DNA of 64,000 bases from Congeria kusceri (Eukaryota; Mollusca; Bivalvia; Myida; Dreissenidae): NCBI GenBank assembly GCA_027627225.1, contig JAPFQT010000037.1, positions 248,001-312,000 on the forward strand, written 5' to 3'. Numbering within the stretch: position 1 is the first letter of the stretch; every line of letters starts with the position of its first letter. The position numbers were made by a program, and so were the translations under genes. Positions 11,990 to 22,496 of this stretch are shown in pieces. The notes beneath the pieces are model-generated. The model was not told the DNA's origin and did no database searches. It saw only the letters and a list, made by a program, of their open reading frames with translations.

Positions 11990-12760
11990 AAAAAGGCCGC
12001 TCTCTAACAACAAATATATTTTGAAATCCAAGTAGTTGTTTCTGACATGAAGATGTTTAAAGTTTTTAATAAACTCATATTAGGAAATAATGCCCGCCCT
12101 TTGGCAGCCATTTTTTTTATGGACCAGAACCATTTGGGTAATTTGATAGAGCACCACCCTAGGAACATGTCCCATTTCTATGCAATAAGTTTGAAATCCA
12201 GCATGTGGTTTCTGACAAAAAAGAGTTTCAAAGTTTTCTATACAGTCATATAAGGAAAATTCTCCTGCCCTCTGGTGGCCTCGTTTTTTAACGAATCAAA
12301 ATGATTTGAAGGAATTAGTTAGATGCTCAACTAAGGAACATTTCTATGAAATTATTTTGAACTCCAGTCTGAAGTTACAGCCAAGATTTTTTAAGAGTTT
12401 CCAATAAAGCCATATAAAGAAAACTGCCCCGCCCACTGGTGGCCATGATTTTCAACAGTGCGGAACCATTATTGAACTCAACTGAGATATCTTCAGAAAA
12501 AAAAATCTGAGCAAGTTTCATGTTGATTGGGCCAAAAATGTAGCCTCAAGAGTGCTTACAAGCTTTTAATTAAATTTGACCTAGTGACCTAGTGTTGACA
12601 CCACATAACCTGATTTCAAAATTAACCAAGATAACATTTAAACATGGGCAAGTTTCATGAATATTGGGCAATAAATGTGGTTTATCGAGTTTTCACAAGG
12701 TAAATGTTGACTGCACACGACACATAACTGACATAAGGTGTCCACAAATGTTGTGCTCCG
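11990..12760 (+). repeat. Diverged tandem repeat, about 3 units of ~185 bp
   Basis: Three related blocks share GCCC(T/G)CC(C/T)(T)TGG(T/C)GGCC, then a TTTTT tract and a GAACCATT-type block, then GAAATCCAG/GAACTCCAG and AAAGTTTTC/AGAGTTTCC with TCATATAAGGAAA. This is the layout of a tandem core without clear termini. The open frame at 12047-12253 is an artefact. The remainder, to 12855, holds GTGACCTAGTG repeats and nothing else. Confidence 0.6.
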
Positions 12761-12855
12761 GTAAGCTAAAAACAGAATCAGTTTCATAATGTTCAGAATG
12801 AAACACACAATTCCATATTTCTAACAGGTAGATCTATAGAACAAAATTAAGGAAT

Positions 12856-13294
12856 AAACGAGATACTGTGTTCGATAAAAACACATGCCCCAGGATAGTG
12901 CTGGACAGCCCATTTAAATTATTCTACGTCCAAATTACGTCAAGGTCAAAGTGAGGTTGGGTAATATGCGTGGATTGGGGATGATCATAAGCAACAACTG
13001 TGTAAGTATCCAAGTGGTGTAACAAGCAGTGTTGGTGCTGGACAAAACGGTAAAACTTAGTTAACCAAGCAACAGCCGATTTGATTTATTTTAAGAGCAA
13101 ATTAGGTCAAAATCAAGGTGAGGTTGGGTGATATGGGTGGATAAGGAATGGTCATAAGTATCCAAGTGTTGTAGTAAGCGGTATTGGTGCTAGACAAAAC
13201 GATAAAATCTACTAAACCTTGTCACGGACGGATGGAAGGACGGTCATGACAATCACTATATGCCTCCTGCATTGAGATACCAGGGGCATAAAAA
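12856..13294 (+). mobile_element. Tandem-core element, GTGTTTGATAAACAC family, short copy
   Basis: The left end (AAACGAGATACTGTGTTCGA, then ACACATGCCCC) and the right end (TGCCTCCTGCATTGAGATAC, then CAGGGGCATAAAAA) match the element at 8414-9107, but the hairpins have decayed. About two core units remain, containing AGGTCAAAATCAAGGTGAGG-type and GTGTTGGTGCTGGACAAAAC-type blocks. Confidence 0.75.
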
Positions 13295-13570
13295 TACACC
13301 CAGAGATATTATCTCACGATGGTGAACGGTAATTTCAAACTCAATCCAGAAATGAGTTAATGAACGGACACGAAAAACAGACACCATTTTTGACCTTTGA
13401 CCTCTAAGTGTGACCTTGACCTTGGACATACGGACCTGGATCTTGCAAGCGACACATCGTCTCATGATGGTAAACATTTCTGCCAAGTAATTTCAAAATA
13501 TACCCAAAAATGACAGAGTTATAGAGCGGACACGAAATGGGACGGATGAAAGAACATTATAGTTCACAAT
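13295..13570. repeat. Repeat fragment with TGACCTTTGACCT motif
   Basis: Two imperfect units share the TCTCA(C/T)GATGGT(G/A)AAC and TAATTTCAAA(C/A)T blocks and GCGGACACGAAA. A perfect TGACCTTTGACCT lies at about 13391-13403 and TGACCTTGACCTT follows near 13411. From 13571 to 14021 nothing recognisable was seen. Confidence 0.6.
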
Positions 13571-14021
13571 AACCTGGTTTTTCTAGAAAAATGATGTAGG
13601 CCAACAGCTTGAAAGTGTAAACATCAGAGTGGTGGGGCATTTAGAATTCTGCTAATCAAATCATGCCGTAATAATAATTAATCATTATTGCTGTATCAGC
13701 ATTGAATATATAGTTAAGTTGGATTAGTATTGGTCTATGTATAACGCATCACCTCCATCCACCTGGAAAGTGTATTGTCCAATGTTGGCTTCATATCATT
13801 GACCTACAGCATGGCTCACAAGAAACAAAGTATTTTGCGATTCACATATTTTTGTCATCAGCTATCAGTTATACACACAATTTAACTGACTGTGTAATTT
13901 CCTGGCAAGCATCCGCTACCACTTCACATAACTCAGCTTAGATAAGCCCAGTAACTATTCTTGTCCACAATTGAGACTCAGTGGTGGGAAGTACAATTAT
14001 TGTTCCACTTCAGCATCTAGG

Positions 14022-14763
14022 ACAAGCTATGGGTGTTATGTGAAACCCGTGAAGGTCCACACATAGAGAACAAACTGACATTGCTATAGGTGTCATGTGA
14101 AACCATGAAGCCAAACATACCGAGAACAAACTGATGTTGCTAAGGGTGTCAAGTGAAACCCGTAAAGTCCCACGAACACTGAGAACAAACTTACATTGCT
14201 ATAGGCGTCATTTGAAACCCGTGAAGGCCCACACATACTGAGAACAAACTGATGTTGCTATGGGGGTCGCGAGAAACCTGTGAAGGCCCACACATACTGA
14301 GAACAAACTGACGTTCTTATGGGTGTCATGTGAAACCCATGAAGGCCCACACATACTGAGAACAAACTGACGTTGCTATGGGTATCATGTGAAACCTGTG
14401 AAGTTCCACACATACTGAGAACAAACTGATGTTGCTATGGGTGTCATGTGAAATCCGTGTTAAGGCCCACACATACTGAGAACAAACTTACATTGCTATA
14501 GGCATCATGTGAAACCCGTGAAGGCCCACACATACTGAGAACAAACTGATGTTGCTATGGGGGTCGCGTGAAACCTGTGAAGGCCCACACATACTGAGAA
14601 CAAACTGACATTCTTATGGGTGTCATGTGAAACCCATGAAGGCCCACACATACTGAGAACAAACTGACGTTCTTATGGGTGTCCCGAAAAACTCGTGAAG
14701 GCCCACATATACTGAGAACAAACTGACATTGCTATGGGTGTCGCGTGAAGGTCCACACATTGA
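14022..14763 (+). repeat. 59-60-bp minisatellite, about 12 units
   Basis: Units run GAACAAACTGACGTTGCTAT, GGGTGTCATGTGAAACCCGT, GAAGGCCCACACATACTGA. Two adjacent groups of units share variants (for example GGGGGTCGCG near 14261 and 14557, and TTAT in place of GCTAT), which suggests a higher-order duplication of about 300 bp. Confidence 0.9.
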
Positions 14764-14937
14764 TGGCATCAACCTGTTACACTTTGTACTTTGAAAAGCA
14801 TTTGTTATTTGATTAAATCATAGTTGAAATGAAAACAGGTAAATTATTTACTAAGCTGTTATTAACTTAATGCACAATTTATTTGTACACAGTAAAATGA
14901 AGCTGAAGTGTGTATTTGTAACAAGGCTTTGATAGTA

Positions 14938-16190
14938 TTGCAAGCAATACAGGAGTCCCCTACCGACGAAAACCCCTTCTAATTAAACATTGTGCAATAC
15001 CGTCAAACCGCCCTTTATCTGTAGATGTACAAAGTTTCATAATCAAATCCCATTTGTCACTTCAGTATTTTTTGTTGTTGTTTTTTTTAATTTTAGTAAT
15101 ACTGACCAGACATTCTAGTTACTTTTTGAGTTATTGCAGTACTAAACTGACAGAGGGCAATCATATAGTCCATTCTGTGAACCAAGTTTCATGATCAGAT
15201 ATTATGTTCTTTTCAAATTATAACAGTATTAAGTTTATTTCTATTTTAAGTAACAGTCACGAGACCTTTGACCTCTGGTGAAAAATAAAGGGTCGTGTAC
15301 AATCCTCACCTTGCTCTTTCTATGTAGACAAAGTTTCATCTGTACTTTTTGAGTTATCGCAGGATCAAAGTTTTGGGGACGGGACAGACAGACAGAGTGA
15401 GACCAACAGACAAACAGACAGACAGATGCACACAGACGGAGGGCAAACCCATAGTCCAATCTGTGTACCAAGTTTCATGATCATATCATATTATGATGCA
15501 CTTTTCAAAATATTACCGTATTAAACCTATTTCTATTTTTACTAACAGTCACGTGACCTTTGACCTCTGGTGAAAAATAAAAGGTCGTGCATAATTCTCA
15601 CATGCTGTCGCTACGTATTCAAAGTTTCATCAAAATGTCTTTAGTACTTTCTGAGTTATCACATTTCCAGGTTTTGGGGACGGACAGACAGACAGACATT
15701 CTGGTGGGAAAAAAAGGTCTTCAAAAATCCTCACATTGCCACAGTGCTGTTTATATGTATACCCAGTTTCATCGAAATTACTTCAGTACTTTTTGAGTTA
15801 TTGCAGGAACCAGGTTTTGGGGACGGACAAACAGATAGAGAGACACACAAATGGTTGGCAAACCTATAGTTCAATCTTTGTACCAAGTTTCATGGTCATA
15901 TCTTATGTACTTTTCAAATTATAACAGTATTTAGTTGATTTATATTTTAAGTAACAGTCACGTGACCTTTGACTTCTGTGGAACAATTAAAGGTCCTGCA
16001 TAATCCTCACATTGCTGTGGAACAATTAAAGGTCCTGCATAATCCTCACATTGCTGTTTATATGTATACCAAGTTTCATCAAAGTATCTTCAGTACTTTT
16101 TGAGTTATCTCAGGAACAATATTTTGCGGACGGACGGACAGACGGAGGGCAAACCTATAGTTCCCTCCGGTGAAACACGCAACTAAACTG
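14938..16190 (+). mobile_element. Tandem-core element with CAGACAGACGGA tail
   Basis: The left part has GCAATACAGGAGTCCCCTAC, and the right part ends in GGACGGACGGACAGACGGAG, GGCAAACCTATAGTTCCCTC, CGGTG. Four to five imperfect units of 180-290 bp contain GTGACCTTTGACCTCTGGTG, TCCTCACATTGCTGT, AAGTTTCATC and TACTTTTTGAGTTAT(C/T)GCAG. A 39-bp segment is duplicated at about 15976-16052. It is noncoding; the open frames at 15241-15471, 15587-15796 and 15736-15924 fall in the repeat. Confidence 0.7.
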
Positions 16191-16731
16191 CAGGTAATAA
16201 TCTTGATGAAAATGTGTGTGAAGGTCAATTGTCAAAGTAAAAGCAAAGTTTATCGCTTATATCAGCGTATTAGATGCATTGAAAACATAATTATACCAAG
16301 ATTGGATGAAACATACCATTATGCAGTAATATGCAAGTAATTACAGTTATAGTTGGGGAAAAAACTACCCGCACATACATGAACGCATAAATATGACCAT
16401 ATCATGACTATAATGTAGATGTCAGTCATCTAAGAACACACTGCATTACAGCTTATGGTGAATGCTTCTAAGTGTTGGTAATTGTGCAGTATAAAACCCA
16501 TCTGAATCTTCTAGGTAAAACACTTTAACCAGACCAGAGTTTGTCATAGGACAAAGGACTTTCAACACTTAATATTCAAGTACACACCCTACAATGTGGC
16601 ATTGTTTCAGTATTGTATGTGCTTAATACATAATTAAAGTTCACTTGAAGATATCTCATTATGAATAGAACATCTGCCTAAATTCTTCCTTATTAAGAAG
16701 AACACTCACAGTTCTCATGTACCGGCTGTAG
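16191..16731. other. AT-rich spacer
   Basis: Nothing recognisable on either strand. Confidence 0.55.
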
Positions 16732-16931
16732 TGTGCAGGCATGGCTCTGTATTGAAGCACTTGTAAACAATCTACAAAACTTCCTCCTGAAGAGGGAGAA
16801 AGTTCAATGTCATGTGAGAAAAAAGTGATTGGTTGAAGTGTGCAGGCTCGGTATTGAAACACTTGTACACAATCTACAAAACTTCTTCTTGCCGGGAGAA
16901 TGCTAAATGTCATGCAAGTATAAAGTGATCC
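16732..16931 (+). repeat. Tandem duplication of ~100 bp
   Basis: Two adjacent copies share GTGTGCAGGC, GTATTGAA(G/A)CACTTGTA, ACAATCTACAAAACTTC and AATGTCATG(T/C)(G/A)AG. The minus-strand open frame across it (16659-16913) simply reads the duplication twice. Confidence 0.75.
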
Positions 16932-16975
16932 TGTGTGCGTATGGCAAATTCCAATTTCATTTCTAAAATTGGCAT

Positions 16976-18510
16976 TTTAAAGGAACGTGTTCACAGATTT
17001 TTGTATTTTTTAAATATGCCATTAAGCGTCTGAACTGGATAAATGAAAGCATCTAAACTACAGAGTTCATGTATTGCAACAAAAAATAAACATTAAAAAA
17101 AAGAAAAACTAAATGCCTCTTGGCAACATGTTCATCCCATTGTAAAGAAAATTGTGAACATCTGTGCAAAATTATGTCAAACACCACTCTTAAATGAAGA
17201 ATATCTGGTCCAAACAATCTGTATTATGCCCATATTTGACCTTTAACTCTAAGTGTGACCTTGACCTGACCTTTAAGTGTGACCTTGACCTTTGAGGTAG
17301 GATCACAGCACAGGTCCTGCCATCTCCACATTTGTCAAAAGTTATTATAAAATTCAAAGATGAATGATGAATGAAACGGCCAGACAGGCTGTATTATGCC
17401 CATATTTGACCTTTGACCTCTATGTGCCACCTTGATCTTTGATCTAGAGACAAAAGTATTGTGTGCGACACAACGTTTCCTCACGGTGTACATTTGTGGC
17501 AAATTATTTTAAAATTCCTGATGAATGATGGAGTTACAGTACTGACAAGCTGTATTATGCCCATATTTGACCTTTGGCTTCTTAGTGTGACCTTGACTTT
17601 TGAGTTAGGAAACTCATATGTTGTCTCCACATAGTGAACCTCTGTTGCAAATTATTTTAAAAATTCCCTGATAAATGATGAATCCTATATTTGACTTTTG
17701 ACTCTATGTGTGACCTTGACCTTTGACTAGGCACAAAGGTCTTGTGCATGACACACCATCTCCACAAGGTGAACCTTTGTGGCAAGTTACTGTAAAATTC
17801 CCTGATGAATGATGAAATAATAGTGACAACAAGATCATTCAGAGCTTGAACACATGGACTCACTAACGTACTCACGCACATCCACCTAACCGCCATTGTG
17901 ACGAGTTAGTCGAGCTGACTGCAAGCTGGCTCAATGAAACCACGGAATGACCTCGGGATCAAAAGTCTGACACTCCAACCTCTCAGCCACTCTGATTTAT
18001 ATACCCGTCTGTTTATTTTTTTACCAAATGTAAGCGATTCACTTGTTTCACTCGTTTTCAACAATTTCAAAGAAAACAACAGAAACACCCCAAATGATTC
18101 AATTGTTGTGCATAACAAACACTTTTTTATTTCATCCATTTCAACTGATCTTAATTCAGGCTCAAAATAAAATATTGTTTGTTTCCCCTCTCGCTACCTA
18201 CCCGGAAAAATGGGCCCTACCAAAAATAGTTTTTTATCTACATGTACGAATTTCTCTTTCAGATGATGCTTTTTGTGAAAGTGGTGAAAAATATGTTTTC
18301 AGTCAGACTGTCAAAGATTTATAACCAATGAAAAATGTAACTACTGTTAATATCAAAATTATAAATTATAATTATGTGAACAAAAAAAAAATCCCTACCT
18401 ACCTACCCACCCTTAATGAGCATGGGTCGTGGGAGGGGAAACAAACAATATTTTATTTTATCCCTCATTATACAGTATTTCCAGTATATTTCATTTTATT
18501 GGAGTTGTGA
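16976..18510. mobile_element. TTAAAGGGAC-family TIR element, enlarged by inserted repeats
   Basis: The left end TTTTAAAGGAACGTGTTCAC AG matches the family at 9593. The interior at 18000-18120 matches the same element (TGTAAGYGATTCA…GAAAACAACAGAAACACYCC). A tRNA-like minus segment lies at about 17925-17995. A clear right TIR is missing; homology ends near 18510 with the block that also occurs at 43520. A repeat block (17200-17840) has been inserted inside. Confidence 0.5.
17200..17840 (+). repeat. Tandem repeat rich in TGACCTTGACCTTTGA
   Basis: About four units of 140-170 bp share TGTATTATGCCCATATTTGA, CCTTTGACCTCTAAGTGTGA, CCTTGACCTTTGA and (G/T)GCAAATTATTTTAAAATTCC, CTGATGAATGATG. This resembles the core of a HINE-type element without its ends. 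Confidence 0.75.
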
Positions 18511-20368
18511 CGTTTTAATAATGTACACCCTAAATTAGGGATGTGGAAATATGTAGGTTATTCACTTGTCCGTGTTGAAAACAGGCAAGTTCATTTTAAA
18601 AATCTACTTGTCCTGAAGAAAGTTTCTTGTCCAAAAAATATGGCTTTTTTTCAGTGCGTTCCTAACGTAACTGAATTTGTCAATCAATTGTGAATAAAAC
18701 ATAAGTTTGTATTGTTTAAATTAGTTAATGATTATGGTATAATAACACAACTATTAACTCCCAACTCAGGGGGGGGGTGAACTTATTCGGCACCATGTAA
18801 TTTTAAGCAAGAAATTTGCATAGTGTAATCAATATGGCCGTGTAAAAGCAGATTTTAGTGGACTGTAAAGATTCGTTAAGCTGGTAAGTGGGTTTGCTAA
18901 AATTGCAATGCCCCTATTGTGTGCTCCTGTGATTATTATGAACCACAATGTTGTTTACATTTTTGAAAAACAGTTTATATTTCAGTTTCTAAGTTGTTTA
19001 AGAGACCCTATACGAGGTTGTTTCGATGTTTTAATACAGAAAATAACCATATTTAGACTTTGTTTTACATTTGCACCACATCTGGGCTAATATGGCCAAA
19101 ATAAAACTGGTGATTGCATATTTTGGCCTCAAGTCATAGGTTTATGTACATGTGTACTTAAAAGGTTTAAGAAGAGAAGATTTGTCAAATCCACTTGCCA
19201 TATTCATGTCTTGCTGTTTCAGGAAATAGAAGATAATAGAACTATAATTCATTTTGCTACTGAAGTCTATATACGACCGAATAAAAAAATAGTTAAGATT
19301 CTGATCTCCTTCTATAAAAATTAACGGTTGGTAGGTCAGGATATTTTTATATCGTTATTTATTTATTATGGAGGATGGTGTGCGTTCCATCATATATGTG
19401 TCTAGTCAGATCTAACATACATTGCAGATGAGTAATGTGTTGACAGTTTGAAAAATCATTTATCCCAAACTGATTGGGCAACATGCCAGTATTGAAAATG
19501 CCTGTTCAAAGTTGAAAAACTGAACAACCATATAATTATTTTAATTCAATGCTCAGCAGAAAAAAAAATACAGGCACAAATGATGAATAGTGGTTGCAGT
19601 GTATGTCAATCTCCCCATCTCAGCCAGTTTTACTTCTGTTAACTTGTATTATAGACATAAAAAACAACAATTATATGTTCCTTTATTGTCTGCAATGTTC
19701 TGAAAATTGAATGCTTAATACAGGCTACAACAGCATACTTGGTAAGAAAAAGCTCTAAAAACTCTAATACAGTCTAAGGGAAGTAACTCCAAATACACAT
19801 ATTTACCAAACTTTACTATCTCACTTCCCAAACTGATGGTAAGTTGAGGCTGAGAATTTTCATCCACATTATGGAACTTAAAAAGTAAATATCTTAATGA
19901 AATTTGAATACATTGTGTGTACACTCTAATGCTAAAGACTTGAACATGTCATTAACATACCTATACATATGACACAAAACACTGTAAATCATTTGACTGG
20001 AACTTGCCAATAGTATGCACAATTTTGCTTGATACTGGCCTTCATCAGACCAAGTTACTTGTCTTAACATTGAGTGTCTGTCTCAAAGTGACAACACACA
20101 ATTAAATGCATACCTATTTCTACTGATTTTGCGAGGACAGAACATACATGCTTAGTTTTGTCAACGTCCATCCAGCATCTTCAGAGGAGCAAAATGTTGA
20201 TAACAAAAGACAGATGACAAACTATGACTGACCACAATAGCTCACACCTGAGAACTTCAAGCTCTGGTGAGTTAAACCTATGTTGAGTGCAATAATATTA
20301 GATTTGGTTGGCATGCCACTGAAGCAGTGACTGCTGTTATTGTGTTGTTGATATCAATGTCATCTTAC
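18511..20368. other. Mostly unassigned, with a decayed repeat at 20160-20280
   Basis: 18511-20160 shows no supportable gene. There is a G9 tract at about 18770. Around 20225-20275 the minus strand reads AACTCACCAGAGCTTGAAGT … TGTGAGCTATTGTGGTCAGT, which matches the terminus of the element at 36213. The minus-strand open frame at 19715-19924 has no splice signals or recognised similarity. Confidence 0.5.
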
Positions 20369-20538
20369 CTTCGCAAGAACTTGATTTGCAATCCTCGACT
20401 TGACAACTATCCCAACCACTGTCACTTCCACCTAGGCAGGAGAGAGGTTGGTACAGGTCCAATGTCTGGCTCACATTCCATTCCCACCTCTTACAGAACT
20501 TGAATCCCTGGCTAACCAATCTGTCCTCCATACTTCAT
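20369..20538 (-). CDS. Exon candidate, unknown protein
   Basis: Read on the minus strand, TATACACAG (acceptor) precedes the segment and GCGAAG|GTAAGATG (good donor) ends it. From the ATG at 20531 the frame reads MEDRLVSQGFKFCKRWEW and then a Cys/Ser-rich acidic stretch (…SDSGWDSCQVEDCKSSSCEG), ending in phase 1. An in-frame TGA lies just upstream of that ATG, so this could be the first coding exon after a 5' leader. The alternative frame joins in phase to the exon at 20966-21091 but stops after 24 codons. I do not recognise the family, and no downstream exon is evident before 19700. Confidence 0.4.
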
Positions 20539-20965
20539 CTGTGTATACACAACAGAAAAATAACAAGCTCATGTGGATGGTATGTTGGTAAGTATAAGAA
20601 TTAGTAAGAAATTCATCAAGCTTTCTTGTGATTCTGTGACTACTCAACAGGCTACCTGTAGTTGAATAAAGAAGTGTTCTCCTATCAAACAAAGGAGTTT
20701 TTGTAAGGAACATAACACACATATTGGTATGATCTAACATACCTATCTTTCAATTAAATACATGTGTAATTCATTATTAATCAACCATTTGCTACACTAC
20801 TTTAAAATCATGTACCAGTGCTTAACACAATGTTACGGAACTCACATGCAGAATTAATGTTTACATTTTCAAACTATATGCAGTCAGCAATTATTCCATG
20901 ACCATCCCAGGTTTCTATGGCAAAAGTATTAACTTATAGTCGACATATATATAAAACTTAACTAC

Positions 20966-21091
20966 CTGTAAGTTTCCAGACCTGTTTCACCATCCTGTGG
21001 GAGTCACCAACGCTGCTGAACAGTCAGTCAGTTACCGTGAAGATCGTGTTCACATCCTCTTCCTCAGTTTCCCCAGCCTGGCAAAGACGTA
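20966..21091 (-). pseudogene. Talin-like exon fragment with in-frame stop
   Basis: The minus strand has an acceptor (TTTTCCAG) before 21091 and a donor (ACAG|GTAGTT) at 20966. The phase that matches these ends reads …GETEEEDVNTIFTVTD, stop (TGA, at about 21026-21024), LFSSVGDSHRMVKQVWKLTG. The part around TD-LFSSVGD-MVKQ-L resembles a helix of the talin rod, where I recall a TD-LF-SMGDAGEMV(R/K)QAR-LAQ pattern. If so, a serine-like codon became TGA and the Ala-Arg after KQ has changed. This is from memory of the family and one helix only, so the assignment is tentative. Confidence 0.35.
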
Positions 21092-22146
21092 CTGGAAAAT
21101 ATGGGGAACATAAGCATAAAATGCAAACCATGAGTACATTACATATTGACCTCACCTCATGTCTGCAATACAAAGGAACATGTTTTAGTATAAACCTACT
21201 CGAGCTCAATACTGTTGAAAATGTAAGGCTTATAGAGACACTGACATGCCAATTAAAACCAGCAGTTGGTATCTGGGAAAAACAGAAAGTTCATTTGAGT
21301 GCCATATAAAGCAACATGTTTCTACTTAAGCTTCAAAGTGTTGAGTGGGTTTTGACAAAACATTAAGACGATGCATGGTCAATGAGTGACCACATTAGAT
21401 TATGTTGTGTGAGATTTTGATCTTGGGCAGCTATGTTCGATGCTGAATGGTACAGTTGGCTGCCAGTGACAACCTGTTTGTGACAGTGTTGAATTCTTCG
21501 CATTTGTTATTTCATGACATGTTCGTTGTTTCTTAAAATGTTCGCCTTGCCATTTGTCACATTGAATAGCGATAACAAAGCTTTGTTCATTCAGCCAGTC
21601 CATATCTGTCACCATAGTAAACCATACATTTTTATCACATCGCTAAAAATTAACTACGGACATAAAAGTCATTGTTTTGATGGAATTAAAGACATTAAAG
21701 TTTAAATGTTTATATATTAGTAATAAAATTGAAAATCATGAGCGTTTTTGTTGATAATTTTCACTATTAAATTGCCGATTTTGTTGTTTACTGAACAGAA
21801 TGTGCGTCTTCCATCTTTGTTTACACGAACGGATCATGTGATTTAAATCTAAATTACTCCTGCCTATTTTTAGCTACAATCATGTATTATACATCATTGG
21901 AAAGGGGAAAGAACACGCTTTCTATTAGTCTGAAAATAAATTAAGCAAATTAATGCATGGAAGAACAGCAAGGAGCCAAATTTAGGCAATTTTCACTGGC
22001 CATTTGTCTGATGAAAACAATATGGTCACTGGAAAGCACAAGTATACCAGCAAAATATAAGCATCCATCCACCATTTAACATCAATTTCTTAAAATTACA
22101 TCTTAGCGCATTTTTGCGCAATTCATTTAATTCCATAAACTGTCGA
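21092..22146. other. No supportable gene
   Basis: Several overlapping open frames on both strands (21037-21309 plus, 21400-21615 minus, 21514-21705 plus) have no splice context or similarity. Confidence 0.5.
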
Positions 22147-22236
22147 TCAGGTACTTCGTGTTCTTCCGTCAGTTTCCGATAGCGACCCGTTATCAACCGA
22201 ATCTGATTTCGTGGCACTCCGCTTAACGTTCGTCAT
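22147..22236 (-). CDS. Short candidate first exon
   Basis: From an ATG at 22236 on the minus strand the frame reads MTNVKRSATKSDSVDNGSLS, then ETDGRTRST and a stop at 22147. It is Ser/Asp/Lys-rich, unlike the AT-driven frames nearby, and is preceded by a locally CpG-richer stretch (22236-22310). A GAA|GTACCTG sequence at about 22155 could be a donor. It is unrecognised and could be an upstream ORF or chance. Confidence 0.25.
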   Translation of the reverse strand: MTNVKRSATKSDSVDNGSLSETDGRTRST

Positions 22237-22436
22237 ACTGCAAAGAGTGATCTCCCCTGAATGTTATCAGTTTTCGCGAGGTATTGCAGTCGTGCAACTT
22301 TGACGTCTTTGTCAATCTTTGTTGTTTGATTGTATATTACAGGTACTGCAAACTATTTACCACATCAAAATAATTATTATTGCAATTAGTGCATGCAAGG
22401 TGGCTGTTAATATAATTATTTCACGTAAGATTTACG

Positions 22437-22496
22437 ATGTTTAGGCTGTTGGAAGATAGTGAAAGTGAAAGTGGACAACAATTTGACCAAACATAG
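22437..22496 (+). CDS. 20-codon acidic ORF, doubtful
   Basis: From the ATG at 22437 the frame reads MFRLLEDSESESGQQFDQT then TAG. It lies head-to-head with the minus-strand candidate at 22147-22236, about 200 bp apart, which could suggest a divergent promoter. There is no splice signal or similarity to support it. Confidence 0.15.
   Translation: MFRLLEDSESESGQQFDQT

Noticed and set aside
10304..14763. CRISPR array (46-bp and 59-bp repeats)
   Set aside because: Units are contiguous, with no unique spacers, no cas genes and a eukaryotic setting.
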